Origin: RYN-230 sp963841695 | GTDB lineage: Bacteria; Actinomycetota; Actinomycetes; Streptosporangiales; Streptosporangiaceae | DNA length: 64,000 nt | Assembly (NCBI GenBank): GCA_963841695.1 | Contig: CAWJDQ010000015.1 | Span: forward strand, 248,001-312,000 | Direction of reading: 5' to 3' | Shown here: positions 52,634-61,391 of the stretch, piece after piece | How the letters are laid out: the number at the start of each line of letters is the position of its first letter | Numbering within the stretch: position 1 is the first letter of the stretch | Notes under the pieces: generated by a model | Database searches by the model: none | Told to the model about the DNA's origin: nothing | Seen by the model: the letters and a program-made list of their open reading frames with translations, nothing else | Position numbers and translations under genes: made by a program

Positions 52634-53665
52634 TTGCCGTCAACCGGAGAGTCCAGCGAAGTGGTACATATCTCCGCCCATTGTGACCACTCAAAAGACA
52701 CCGAACCGGTCACCTACGACACCTATCTGGACACACTGGCCAGCGGCGCGGAGTACGCCGAGTTCGATATCCGCAAGACGGCCGACAATGTCCTGGTCGT
52801 TTACCACGATGAACACGCCGGACGCGGCGGGCCGCTGCTGGCAGGCCTTGAATACCAGGAACTCTGCGACCGGCTGCACTATGTAGTCCCGCGCGTGGAC
52901 GAGGTGATGGCGCTGCTCGCGGGCCGTCTCATCGGGCACCTCGACCTGAAAGAGGTCGGCTACGAGGAGACCGTCGTCACGCTGGCCTCCTCCATCCTGG
53001 GCCCGGGCGGCTTCGTGGTCACCACCCTGGAAGATGCCTCGGTCGCCACGATCAGGCGGGCTTTCCCCCAGGTCCGGACCGCGCTGTCGCTGGGACGCAG
53101 CCTCCGCGGGGTGCCGCGCCGCCGCTGGGCGGCCGTGCGGCACAGCGAACTGTTCCCGCTGCCCCGGATCCGGGCCTGCGGCGCTGACTGGGTGGCGGCC
53201 AACTACCGGCTGGCGCGGCTGGGCGTGGCCAGGACCTGCCACCGCAGCGGCATCGGCCTGATGGTCTGGACCGTCGATGACGACGTGCTGATCGACCAGT
53301 TCCTGGGCGATGAGCGCATCGATGTCCTGATCACCAACCGCCCGGGCCACGCGGCCCGCCGCCGGTCCGAGCTGGGACTGGCCGTCGCCGTCCCGCCGGG
53401 CCGGTCAGCGAGGCGGGGCCGGATGCCAGTCGGCGGCGAGCATGCCGAGGACGACCAGGTCGGCGAAGCGCCCATTGACCCAGGCCGCGCGGCGCAGGGT
53501 GCCTTCCGGCACGAAGCCGGCCCGGGCCGCCACGGCGATCATCGCGGCGTTGTCGGCCAGTGCCTCAGCCTGGAGCCGCTGCAGGCCGAGTATCGCGAAG
53601 CCGTAGCCGCACAGCACCCGGACAGCGTCCGTGCCCAGGCCGCGGCCGCGGAACCCTGGGCGTAG
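52634..53665 (+). CDS. glycerophosphodiester phosphodiesterase (GDPD) family; 3' end uncertain
   Basis: Conserved core runs from about 52661 to 53380: VVHISAHCDHSKDTEPV, YAEFDIRKTADNVLVVYHDE and LIGHLDLKE with a last ADWVAANYRLARLG segment, the TIM-barrel GDPD pattern. The usual His-Arg pair of the first motif is His-Cys here. Translation from TTG 52634 or GTG 52661. The open frame continues to 53665, overlapping the convergent acetyltransferase by 261 bases with low-complexity sequence; the true end is probably near 53400. Confidence 0.75.
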   Translation: MPSTGESSEVVHISAHCDHSKDTEPVTYDTYLDTLASGAEYAEFDIRKTADNVLVVYHDEHAGRGGPLLAGLEYQELCDRLHYVVPRVDEVMALLAGRLIGHLDLKEVGYEETVVTLASSILGPGGFVVTTLEDASVATIRRAFPQVRTALSLGRSLRGVPRRRWAAVRHSELFPLPRIRACGADWVAANYRLARLGVARTCHRSGIGLMVWTVDDDVLIDQFLGDERIDVLITNRPGHAARRRSELGLAVAVPPGRSARRGRMPVGGEHAEDDQVGEAPIDPGRAAQGAFRHEAGPGRHGDHRGVVGQCLSLEPLQAEYREAVAAQHPDSVRAQAAAAEPWA

Positions 53666-53947
53666 CGAGATCCCCAGGTGGGCGGAGCGGTTATGCCGGT
53701 CAATGCCCCACATCAGCGCGTCACCGGCCAGTTCGCCGCTGGCCAGGTGCACCACCGAGAAGACCGCACTGTCCTCGCCTAGGTCTTTCGCCTGGTACGG
53801 GGAGTAAGCCGGGCCGGCCGGGATCGGCCGCCAGGGCCGCGAGTCAGCCCGGACCCTGGTGGGCACGTCGTCATACAGCTCGGCATGCAGAATCGGGATA
53901 TCTCTCTCGTCCCGGGCCCGCAGGCCCGCCACTTCCCCGCGCAGCAT
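53405..53947 (-). CDS. GNAT acetyltransferase
   Basis: 180 residues. Acetyl-CoA motif GISLRPGFRGRGLGTDAVRV followed by FAILGLQRLQAEALADNAAM and AAWVNGRFADLVVLGML, the RimJ/RimL pattern. Substrate unknown. It overlaps the open tail of the convergent GDPD frame. Confidence 0.87.
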   Translation of the reverse strand: MLRGEVAGLRARDERDIPILHAELYDDVPTRVRADSRPWRPIPAGPAYSPYQAKDLGEDSAVFSVVHLASGELAGDALMWGIDRHNRSAHLGISLRPGFRGRGLGTDAVRVLCGYGFAILGLQRLQAEALADNAAMIAVAARAGFVPEGTLRRAAWVNGRFADLVVLGMLAADWHPAPPR

Positions 53948-54048
53948 GCGCTGTTCCTACCGGAGGGAACCCGTGGGCGGCAAGCCGGCGGCCTGGTGAC
54001 CAGACCTGCGGGCGTGGCCGCGGCCGGCGCCGCATACGCTCGATGGTC

Positions 54049-55080
54049 ATGAGCCCCGACGGGCCGCCGCTGGCGGCCGCGGTTCCCGGGCTGGTGCGCA
54101 GTGACCCGCACGGGCCCGGGATCGCCCGCGCCCGGGCCGCGGACGGCTTCCGGTATCTCGGCCCGTCCGGCGCACCGGTCACCGACGAGGAGACGCTCCG
54201 CCGCATCCGCGCCCTCCGGATCCCGCCGGCCTGGGAAAACGTCTGGATCTCGGCCGACCCGAGGGGGCACATCCAGGCCACGGGCGTGGACAGCCAGGGC
54301 CGGCTGCAGTACCTGTACCACCGGGAGTGGCGGGAGCAGCGGGACGCCCAGAAGTTCGCGCACATGCTCCGGTTCGCCAGCGCGCTGCCCGCGCTGCGGG
54401 ACGCGGCCCAGCAGGACCTGAGGCGCCGCGGGCTGAAACGTGACCGGGTCGCCGCCGGGGTGGTCCGGCTCATCGACCTCGGCCTGTTCCGCATCGGCGG
54501 GGAGAAGTACGCCGAGCTGGACCACCATTACGGCGTCACCACGCTGGAGAAGCGGCACGTGCGGGTGACGCGGGGCGGCCTGCTGTTCGACTACGTCGCG
54601 AAGTGGGGCAAGGAGCGGACGATCTGCGTCACGGACCGGGTGGTTCAGCCCACCGTCCGGGCCCTGGCCCTGAGCGACACCGGGCACGAGGCGCTGTTCT
54701 GCTACCAGCACGAGGGCAGCTGGCACCCGCTGCACTCCCGCGAGGTCGGCAGCTACATCGCCGCCCGGGCGGGCGGCCACTTCACCGCCAAGGAGTTCCG
54801 GACCTGGAACGCCACCGTGCTGATGGCGCTGGTGCTGGCCAGCGCGGGACCCGAGGCCGGCGAGCAGCGCCGCAAGCGGGTCATCGCGGCCAGCGTCCGC
54901 CAGGTTGCGGCCGCGCTCGGGGACACCCCGGCGGTCGCCCGGAGCTCGTATATCGATCCCCGCCTCATCGACCGCTACCAGGCGGCCGGGGAACTGCCCG
55001 GGATTCCCGCGCTCCCGACCGTGCTGCCGGCGCCCGCGGAGGCCGAGATCGCCATCGCGGCGCTGCTGGCGTCCCCCTAA
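54049..55080 (+). CDS. DNA topoisomerase IB (poxvirus-type)
   Basis: About 343 residues from ATG 54049; ATG 54043 is also in frame. N-terminal domain: GFRYLGPSGAPVTDEETLRR, IPPAWENVWISADPRGHIQA. Catalytic domain: LFRIGGEKYAELDHHYGVTT (first Arg region), KWGKERTICV, FTAKEFRTWNATV with the active His/Arg pair region, and the nucleophile Tyr in ARSSYIDPRLIDRY (about residue 300). It relaxes supercoils by nicking one strand. Confidence 0.92.
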   Translation: MSPDGPPLAAAVPGLVRSDPHGPGIARARAADGFRYLGPSGAPVTDEETLRRIRALRIPPAWENVWISADPRGHIQATGVDSQGRLQYLYHREWREQRDAQKFAHMLRFASALPALRDAAQQDLRRRGLKRDRVAAGVVRLIDLGLFRIGGEKYAELDHHYGVTTLEKRHVRVTRGGLLFDYVAKWGKERTICVTDRVVQPTVRALALSDTGHEALFCYQHEGSWHPLHSREVGSYIAARAGGHFTAKEFRTWNATVLMALVLASAGPEAGEQRRKRVIAASVRQVAAALGDTPAVARSSYIDPRLIDRYQAAGELPGIPALPTVLPAPAEAEIAIAALLASP

Positions 55081-55119
55081 CGGTCTGACCGTGGCGGCCC
55101 ACCGGCCCCGGCGGGAGGG

Positions 55120-55166
55120 TTCGCCAGCGCACGCCGCCGGGGGGGAGGTCGGCGTGCGCTGGCGAA
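55120..55166. terminator. bidirectional hairpin terminator
   Basis: A 17-bp perfect stem (55120-55136 with 55150-55166) and a 13-base G-rich loop separate the convergent topoisomerase and MFS genes. Confidence 0.9.
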
Positions 55167-55168
55167 GT

Positions 55169-57052
55169 TCAGCGGGTGAGCTTGGCCAGCTCGGCGGCCA
55201 CCATGGCCTCGTGCTCCTCCTCGTCCCGGCGGGCGCTGGACGGCTTCCAGCGGCCGCGCAGCAGCGGGATGCTGGCCAGGAAGAAGATGATCCCGCCGAA
55301 GCACACCCAGTACCAGGTCTTCCACTGGCCGGGCTCCTCGGCGGCGGCCTTCTGCACCGCGGCGGCGTGCGCCTTCAGGTACGGGAAGACCGGCGCCGGG
55401 ACCTTCGACAGCGCGGTCAGCTGCGCCGCGTAGGGGGCCACCGCGGCCAGCTTGGGGGCCACCGCGATGACGCCCTGGATGGCGGGGCCGTTGGCGCTGA
55501 TCGTGGTGAGGATGCCGGTCCCGGTGGCACCGCCGCCCGCGGCGGCGACGGCCTGGGCGACCAGCTTCGGCGGGATCGCGGCCGGGTTGGGGTAGGCGGC
55601 CAGCTTGGCGAACAGCGCCGGGTGGGCCTGGATCACCGCCAGCTCGGGCGCGAACCTGCGGGCGTTGGCCAGCTGCGTCCGGTACGTGGTGGCGGTGGCC
55701 ACGATCTGCGGATGGGCTTGCGCGAACGCGATCTGGCTCTTGTAGTGGGTCGCGTACGCGGACACGGTGGTTCCGTAGTTGATCAGCGGGGTGACCGAGT
55801 TGATCACGGCCGGGATGATCAGGAACGAGACGAAGACCACCACCCGGAGGATCCAGCCCCAGATGGCCAGCCCGGTCGCGATGAGCGCCGGGTTCCGGGC
55901 CTCCACGGTCTCGGTGAAGCTGGCCATCCAGGGCGCGTAGGCCACGCCCAGGAAGAAGGCCCCCACGGCCAGGATGATCGCCAGCGTGTAATAGCTGGGG
56001 TGCTGGCCGGCCTGCATCAGGTACACCACGGTCATGACGGCGGCCCCTACCCCGCCGATCACCATGAACGGCTTCCGGACCCGGACCCGGTCGGAGAGGA
56101 CCCCGACCAGGACCACGGCGATCAGGTTGAAGCCCCAGTTCCAGTTACCCAGCCCGTTACCGTCCTTGACCGAGAAACCGAACACGGTGGACAGGTAGAT
56201 GACGCTGAACCCGACCGCCGTGTAGTAGATGAGCAGCAGCACCGACACCGCGAACGCCGAGATGACCACGTCGGGCTTGACCAGCTGGCGGAACGGGTGG
56301 CGCAGGGCGGCCTCGACGTCGATCCCCTTGGCCCGGGCCTCGATGAGCGCCCGGTCGCGCATCGTCACCATCAGCTGGTCGCGCAGCTGCGGGGCCAGCT
56401 CCCGCAGCCCGACCAGGGCGATCAGGAACACGACCAGCCCGGCGATGCCGCAGATACGGAATTCGTGGGTCCAGAACCTCGGGTCATGCACCACGGCCGG
56501 GATGGTGGCGCTCCCCACGACCGCGACGATCAGGCTGCCCAGCACCGGCCCGGTGGTCCAGAAGCCCATGGCCGTGGCCCGGCCGACCTGCGGGGAGAAG
56601 TCGCGGATCAGGGCCGGGGTGGCGACCAGGCAGATGCCCTCGATCAGGCCGAGCACGAACAGCTCGATGCCGAACGCCCACCGGCTGGTCGCGGCGGGCA
56701 GGATGAAGGCGGTGATCACGCCGGTGAGCAGCAGCCCGCCGACCACCAGGTTGGCCCGGCCCCACCGGTCGGTGAGCCCGGCGAACAGCGACCCGAACGC
56801 CCCGACCAGGTTCGCGAAGGCCAGGATGACCACGTAGAAGGCGAAGGTCATGTGCAGGTTGGCCAGCAGCAGGGTGGACACCGAGCCGCCGACGTAGAAC
56901 TCGTAGTACAGGACGACGGTGGCCAGGACCGTGATGGCCAGGTAGAGCACGCGGGGCCCGGTGCCCGGGTAGGTATCGAGCTGGCGGCGCCAGAGCCAGT
57001 CCGCTCTCCCACGCGGGCGGCCGGGGGCCAGATCGGTAGCAGTGGCACTCAT
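55169..57052 (-). CDS. MFS transporter with a large C-terminal extracytoplasmic insertion
   Basis: 627 residues. Helix 1 (VLYLAITVLATVVLYYEFYV) to helix 10-11 form a standard MFS core with SLFAGLTDRWGRANLVVGGL in loop 2-3. An insertion of about 155 residues (roughly 420-575), rich in Ala and mildly amphipathic (THYKSQIAFAQAHPQIVATA and following), lies before the last helix WYWVCFGGIIFFLASIPLL. The C-terminal tail is acidic (RRDEEEHEAMVAAELAKL). Its ATG overlaps the stop of the small upstream gene. Confidence 0.85.
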   Translation of the reverse strand: MSATATDLAPGRPRGRADWLWRRQLDTYPGTGPRVLYLAITVLATVVLYYEFYVGGSVSTLLLANLHMTFAFYVVILAFANLVGAFGSLFAGLTDRWGRANLVVGGLLLTGVITAFILPAATSRWAFGIELFVLGLIEGICLVATPALIRDFSPQVGRATAMGFWTTGPVLGSLIVAVVGSATIPAVVHDPRFWTHEFRICGIAGLVVFLIALVGLRELAPQLRDQLMVTMRDRALIEARAKGIDVEAALRHPFRQLVKPDVVISAFAVSVLLLIYYTAVGFSVIYLSTVFGFSVKDGNGLGNWNWGFNLIAVVLVGVLSDRVRVRKPFMVIGGVGAAVMTVVYLMQAGQHPSYYTLAIILAVGAFFLGVAYAPWMASFTETVEARNPALIATGLAIWGWILRVVVFVSFLIIPAVINSVTPLINYGTTVSAYATHYKSQIAFAQAHPQIVATATTYRTQLANARRFAPELAVIQAHPALFAKLAAYPNPAAIPPKLVAQAVAAAGGGATGTGILTTISANGPAIQGVIAVAPKLAAVAPYAAQLTALSKVPAPVFPYLKAHAAAVQKAAAEEPGQWKTWYWVCFGGIIFFLASIPLLRGRWKPSSARRDEEEHEAMVAAELAKLTR

Positions 57053-57429
57053 GCGGTCCTCGCAATCGTCGTCGATCCTGGGTCCGGGGACACGTGCTGG
57101 CCCGGGTGGGTGGGCCAGATGATGCTGTCTTCGGTGCGCTCGGCCACCGCGTAGAGAGCGGCGGCCCCGGCCGTGCCGTCGCTGGCCATGGGCCTGACGA
57201 GGATCGCGGCCCGGGTGCCGGCGGGCGCGCCAGCTAGGTGGGCGGCGATCACGTCCTCCGCCCCGCCGGCCTGGTCGGTCCGGCCGCAGGGGCAGTGCAG
57301 GGTCCGCGGCAGGTCCTCGCGGAGGATGCCGTAGTCATAGACGACGGTGCCGGACGTGCCGGGCGTGATCAGGACGTCCAGCAGGGCGTCGTGCGTTAAC
57401 CGCGGGCCACGCTCGCTCATGGCGGCCAT
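57049..57429 (-). CDS. hypothetical protein, cotranscribed with MFS gene
   Basis: 126 residues. It overlaps the MFS start in ATGA. Contains HCPCGRTDQAGGAEDVIAAH, with two close Cys, and an Ala/Gly-rich alpha/beta segment TRAAILVRPMASDGTAGA. No family recognised. Likely an accessory to the transporter. Confidence 0.65.
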   Translation of the reverse strand: MAAMSERGPRLTHDALLDVLITPGTSGTVVYDYGILREDLPRTLHCPCGRTDQAGGAEDVIAAHLAGAPAGTRAAILVRPMASDGTAGAAALYAVAERTEDSIIWPTHPGQHVSPDPGSTTIARTA

Positions 57430-57472
57430 CCCCTGCTCCGTGTGATCCCCGGGGTCGTCCGGGCGGTCACAT

Positions 57473-57490
57473 AAGTACGACGATGTACTT
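57473..57490. promoter_or_regulatory. TetR operator-like palindrome AAGTAC-N6-GTACTT
   Basis: Perfect 18-bp palindrome in the 84-base divergent region between the TetR gene and the MFS operon. It is well placed to repress both. Confidence 0.75.
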
Positions 57491-57513
57491 TAGGTCGCTG
57501 CTAGCTTAGGAGC

Positions 57514-58221
57514 GTGTCCGTGATGAGACAAGAGGGCGCCCTCGCTGGCACGCACGACGGTGAACCCGGCCTGCCGCGGGGGCGGAACGGGCTGCCCGCC
57601 GAGCGGGTGCGGGCCGCCCAGCGTGAGCGCCTGCTGCGGGCGGTCATCGCCGCAGTGGCCGGGACCGGGTTCGCCGACGTCACCGTGGCCGGGATCGTGC
57701 GCGGCGCGCGGGTGTCGAAGGCGGCGTTCTACGCCCACTTCACCGACAAGGAAGACTGCTTCCTGGCCGCGACCCGCGAGGGCGGCCAGCTGATGATCGA
57801 CCAGGTCGCCGACGCGGCGCGGCGGCTGCCGCCCGGGGCCAGCGCCGAGGCGGCGCTGCGCGCGAGCATGGCGGCCTTCCTGGGGTTCGTGGCCCGGGAA
57901 CCCGAGTTTGCCCGCGCTTTCTACGTGGACATGCCGGCCGCCGGGCCCCGCGCGGTCCAGCGGATCGAGGCTGCGCTGCACAACTTCGCGCGGCTGGACC
58001 GGGCCTGGCACGAGCGGGCCCGCCGGGACCACCCGTCCTGGCCGGCCGTGCCCTACCAGGCCTACTACGCGCTGGCCGCCGCCACCGCCGAACTGGTCCG
58101 CACCCAGGTCCGGCACGGCACCATCCACACCATGCCGGAGCTGGAGGACACGCTAGTCGCCTTCCACCTGGCCGTCCTGGCCGCCCGGCCGATGGACGAG
58201 CCAGGATCCCCGGGCGCCTGA
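57514..58221 (+). CDS. TetR-family regulator
   Basis: 235 residues from GTG 57514 (ATG 57523 also possible). Helix-turn-helix: RERLLRAVIAAVAGTGFADV, VAGIVRGARVSKAAFYAHFT, DKEDCFLAATREG. C-terminal ligand domain with FLGFVAREPEFARAFYVDM. It probably controls the divergent hypothetical-MFS operon via the AAGTAC palindrome. Confidence 0.88.
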   Translation: MSVMRQEGALAGTHDGEPGLPRGRNGLPAERVRAAQRERLLRAVIAAVAGTGFADVTVAGIVRGARVSKAAFYAHFTDKEDCFLAATREGGQLMIDQVADAARRLPPGASAEAALRASMAAFLGFVAREPEFARAFYVDMPAAGPRAVQRIEAALHNFARLDRAWHERARRDHPSWPAVPYQAYYALAAATAELVRTQVRHGTIHTMPELEDTLVAFHLAVLAARPMDEPGSPGA

Positions 58222-58338
58222 CGCGGAGCCGGGACGGGCCGGGCCAGCACGCCCGCGCCTGCGCTGGCGGTTCAGTGCGGCGGACGGTTCGTTGCGGATC
58301 GTCGGGGGCTTATCCCGGCGTGCGCGGTGGCGCGGTGC

Positions 58339-58842
58339 TCACCAGGCGCCTGGCCGGGCCGTTCCGCTGGACGGGATACCGGCGCGGGGGTCCGTCATCT
58401 GCCTGGTCGCCTCGCGCACCGCAGCGCCCAGGCCGAGGGGGCAGTGCTGGTTGTGCAGCGGCCCGGTGCCGTCGCTCAGCAGGGAGCTGGCCAGCGCGGC
58501 GCCGCGGACGGTGATCGGGAACGGGCCGGTGAGGACGCTGAGCATGTCCCGCACGTCGTGGTGGGCGGCGGCGATGCGGTCCCGGCAGAGCGGCGCCCGG
58601 GGCGTGCGCGGCGCGGGCGGGCGGGCAGCCTGATCCAGGACGTGCTCCCACAGCCGGGCGAGCTCCCGGCGTCCGGCGGGCGAGGAGATCTGCTGGGCGC
58701 GGACGGCCAGGACCCGGCTGGTTCCTTCCGGGCATCCCGCCGCGAGCTGATGATCGAGGAACGGGGTGCTCACCCGGGCCAGCCAGCGATCCCACGGACG
58801 GTGGCGATCCGGGACTGAGCGAAGCAGCTGATCTGTGGTCAT
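58339..58842 (-). CDS. hypothetical protein
   Basis: 167 residues from ATG 58842 (MTTDQLLRSVPDRHRPWDRW). Mostly helical with LARVSTPFLDHQLAAGCPEG and DMLSVLTGPFPITVRGAALA. A similar arrangement next to AraC-type genes is not recognised. The first codons of the longer frame overlap the divergent regulator, so the later ATG is preferred. Confidence 0.5.
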   Translation of the reverse strand: MTTDQLLRSVPDRHRPWDRWLARVSTPFLDHQLAAGCPEGTSRVLAVRAQQISSPAGRRELARLWEHVLDQAARPPAPRTPRAPLCRDRIAAAHHDVRDMLSVLTGPFPITVRGAALASSLLSDGTGPLHNQHCPLGLGAAVREATRQMTDPRAGIPSSGTARPGAW

Positions 58843-58894
58843 GAGTCCATCGTCCGCCTCGACACCGGCCCGGGTAAGTGGCACTATCGACACT

Positions 58895-59887
58895 GTGCGC
58901 AACTATCCTGCCAATCCCGGCGATGCAGCCCACGACGTGGCCATCGTCGCCAGTGACGGGGTGACCGCGTTCGAGCTGGGGGTGGCCTGCGACGTCTTCG
59001 GTGACGAGTGGACCGCGGTGCTGGGAGTGCCCTGGTACCGATCCTTCGTGTGCAGCCTCACGCCCGGGCCGGTGAGCACCGACGGCGGATTCCGGATCCT
59101 GCCTGCGCACGGGCCGGAGCGGATCCGCAGCGCCGGCACGGTGGTGGTGCTGCCCACCGCGCCCGTCCAGCCTGTCCCGGACGCGCTGCCCGGCGTCCTG
59201 CGGCAGGCGCATGCGCGGGGCAGCCGCATCGTCTCGCTGTGCACGGGCGCCTTCGCCCTGGCGGCCGCGGGACTGCTGGACGGGCGCCGGGCCACCACGC
59301 ACTGGACTGAGTGTGACGCGCTGGCCCGCCAGTATCCGCGGGTGAGCGTCGATCCCGGGGTGCTGTTCGTGGACGAGGGCGACATCCTGACCTCAGCCGG
59401 CAGCGCCGCCAGCATCGACCTCTGCCTGCACGTGGTCCGGCAGGACTACGGCACCGAGATCGCCACCCGGCTCGCCCGCCAGCTCGTGGTCCCGCCCCAG
59501 CGCGACGGGGGGCAGGCCCAGTACATCGACGCGCCGATGCCCTCGCTCGGCAGCTCCAGCCTGTTCGCCGGCACCGTGGACTGGCTCCAGGAACACCTGC
59601 ACGAACCGGTCACCGTCGAGGACCTGGCCGCCCGCTGCGCGATGAGCCCCCGGACGTTCGCCCGCCGGTTCACCGCCAGCACCGGGACCACGCCCTACCA
59701 GTGGCTGATCCTGCAGCGCATCCAGCTGGCCCAGCGGCTGCTGGAGACCAGCGACCTGACCATCGACTCGGTCGCGGAGAAGAGCGGCTTCTCCACGGCG
59801 GCCAACCTGCGCAAGCACTTCACCCGGGCCGTGCACACCAGCCCGCAGGCCTACCGGCGCACCTTCGCCGCCCGGCGGGCCAGCTAG
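58895..59887 (+). CDS. GlxA-type transcriptional regulator (DJ-1/PfpI + AraC)
   Basis: About 330 residues from GTG 58895 (VRNYPANPGDAAHDVAIV). The DJ-1/PfpI-like domain has the nucleophile-elbow Cys in RIVSLCTGAFALAAAGLLDG, then two AraC helix-turn-helix motifs: VEDLAARCAMSPRTFARRF and IDSVAEKSGFSTAANLRKHF. Such regulators control amine, arginine or cysteine-type catabolism. Target unknown. Confidence 0.9.
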   Translation: MRNYPANPGDAAHDVAIVASDGVTAFELGVACDVFGDEWTAVLGVPWYRSFVCSLTPGPVSTDGGFRILPAHGPERIRSAGTVVVLPTAPVQPVPDALPGVLRQAHARGSRIVSLCTGAFALAAAGLLDGRRATTHWTECDALARQYPRVSVDPGVLFVDEGDILTSAGSAASIDLCLHVVRQDYGTEIATRLARQLVVPPQRDGGQAQYIDAPMPSLGSSSLFAGTVDWLQEHLHEPVTVEDLAARCAMSPRTFARRFTASTGTTPYQWLILQRIQLAQRLLETSDLTIDSVAEKSGFSTAANLRKHFTRAVHTSPQAYRRTFAARRAS

Positions 59888-60330
59888 GACGCGCCGCCGC
59901 CGGGGGGCTGGTCCCGCCGGGCCCGGGCCGCCTGATCGAACGCGGCCCGCGCCAGATCCTCCTGCTGGACCGAGAGGTCGGAGCGGATCAGCTCCATGGG
60001 ATCGCCCTGGAACGCCTGCACCACCGCCTCGATCGAGGCGTCGGCGCTGAGCAGGACGAGCGCCGAGTTTCCCGGCGTCAGGTCACCCTTGACCGACTCG
60101 ACCATCGAGCTCTCGATGGTCGGATGCCTGAGCTTGTTCATGAACGAGGAGACCTTGGTGCTCTCGTCGGTCACATGCTCCTGCACCTGCGGCCCGGTCG
60201 CGTAGTGCGGCCAGCGGAGCACGGCGACATCCTGCACATCGATGAGATCCTGGGCATCCAGATGCTTGAGCCTGAGCACCGCTTCATCGGCCCCTTCGGT
60301 GCCGCTGAACCGCCATGCGGTCGTGGGCAT
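59884..60330 (-). CDS. DUF1269-like small cytosolic protein
   Basis: 148 residues from ATG 60330; ATG 60339 is possible. Pattern of TEGADEAVLRLKHLDAQDLI, VAVLRWPHYATGPQVQE, SSMVESVKGDLTPGNSALVL and FQGDPMELIRSDLSVQQEDL is that of DUF1269 proteins, but without their usual membrane helices. Stop overlaps the convergent GlxA stop. Confidence 0.7.
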   Translation of the reverse strand: MPTTAWRFSGTEGADEAVLRLKHLDAQDLIDVQDVAVLRWPHYATGPQVQEHVTDESTKVSSFMNKLRHPTIESSMVESVKGDLTPGNSALVLLSADASIEAVVQAFQGDPMELIRSDLSVQQEDLARAAFDQAARARRDQPPGGGAS

Positions 60331-60457
60331 CGACACCACCCCTTCCCCCGGGCCGGTCAGTTCCCGGCCGCCTGATCACCCGACGCAACGAGCCGGTCAC
60401 CCCTTTGACCGGTCTGTTCCCCCGGCGGCCGGGGCGCACACCCCGGGACCGGCGCCG

Positions 60458-61246
60458 TCAGGTGCGGCCGGCTTCCTCGGTCCGTTCGGGCAGCAGCAGC
60501 AGCGCGCCGGCCAGGAAGCACACGGCCCCGACCAGGGTGCCCAGGTTGGACCGCTCCGCGTTGTGCAACTGGCCGGTCGCCGGGTCGATGTAGCCGGCCA
60601 CCGCGGACACGCCGAAGGCCACCGACCCGGCCAGGTTGACCAGCGTGATCCACCATGACCACGCGCGCGGGCGCCACCCGATCCAGCCGTGGCAGACCTC
60701 GAACCAGGCCAGCGCGCTGGCCACCAGGAAGCAGATCGAGCCGATGGCGTCGGGCCGCCACACGTGCTGATGGGCGGCCTGGGCGGTGAGGTCCACCCGG
60801 GCGGCGTTCCCGGTGCTGACGTTGAAGTACAGGGTCCCGGCCAGCTGCACGGCGGTCGCCCACCAGTCGATCCTGCGGGGCTCGAACACGAAGAACCGCC
60901 GCCGCGCCCGGCCTGGCTGCGGCGCGCGGCGCGGGTGCGGCGGGGCGGCGTCCACCGCTTCCCGGTAGGTCAGGAAGCCCGCCGCGGTGAAGAACAGCGA
61001 GCCGGCGAAGAAGGTCACCGCATCCCAGCGGGCGCCGACCGCACTCACATAGCCGGGCACCGCCCCCAGCGCGAACAGCAGCGACCCCACCGCGAACAGG
61101 ATGGCGATCCACCATCCCCGCGACCTGGGCGCCCACCACGTCGAGCCGGCCGCCGGGCCGCCCGGCAGGTGCTTGCGGCGCCGCCGGGCCGGGGCGCCGC
61201 GGGCCGCCATCCTGGCGTCCCGGGCTGCTCGGTACCGCACAGGCAT
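60458..61246 (-). CDS. multi-pass membrane protein (YrhK-like)
   Basis: 262 residues. A basic N-terminus is followed by about six helices in three helical pairs, e.g. WIAILFAVGSLLFALGAVPG / AVTFFAGSLFFTAAGFLTYRE and WWITLVNLAGSVAFGVSAVA. The loops hold many Trp. YrhK-like repeats are suggested; function unknown. Confidence 0.7.
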   Translation of the reverse strand: MPVRYRAARDARMAARGAPARRRRKHLPGGPAAGSTWWAPRSRGWWIAILFAVGSLLFALGAVPGYVSAVGARWDAVTFFAGSLFFTAAGFLTYREAVDAAPPHPRRAPQPGRARRRFFVFEPRRIDWWATAVQLAGTLYFNVSTGNAARVDLTAQAAHQHVWRPDAIGSICFLVASALAWFEVCHGWIGWRPRAWSWWITLVNLAGSVAFGVSAVAGYIDPATGQLHNAERSNLGTLVGAVCFLAGALLLLPERTEEAGRT

Positions 61247-61262
61247 GAACGCGTCCTCTACT

Positions 61263-61313
61263 CTTCAGCCCGGTCCCGTCTTCAGCCCGGCCCCGTCTTC
61301 AGCCCGGTCCCGG
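61263..61313. repeat. 17-bp intergenic tandem repeat, 3 copies
   Basis: Unit CTTCAGCCCGGTCCCGT repeats three times with one to two changes, in the gap between the YrhK-like gene start and the response regulator stop. Confidence 0.92.
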
Positions 61314-61391
61314 TCAGGCCCGATAGGTAGCAGCCTGCCCAGGTATTTCCGTTTCCGGACCCACCCGTAACGGGGGAGGACATCCCTGGCC

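Noticed and set aside
54905..57154. A 749-codon open frame on the + strand
   Set aside because: Antisense of the MFS gene, rich in His, Asp and Gly, with no recognisable fold.
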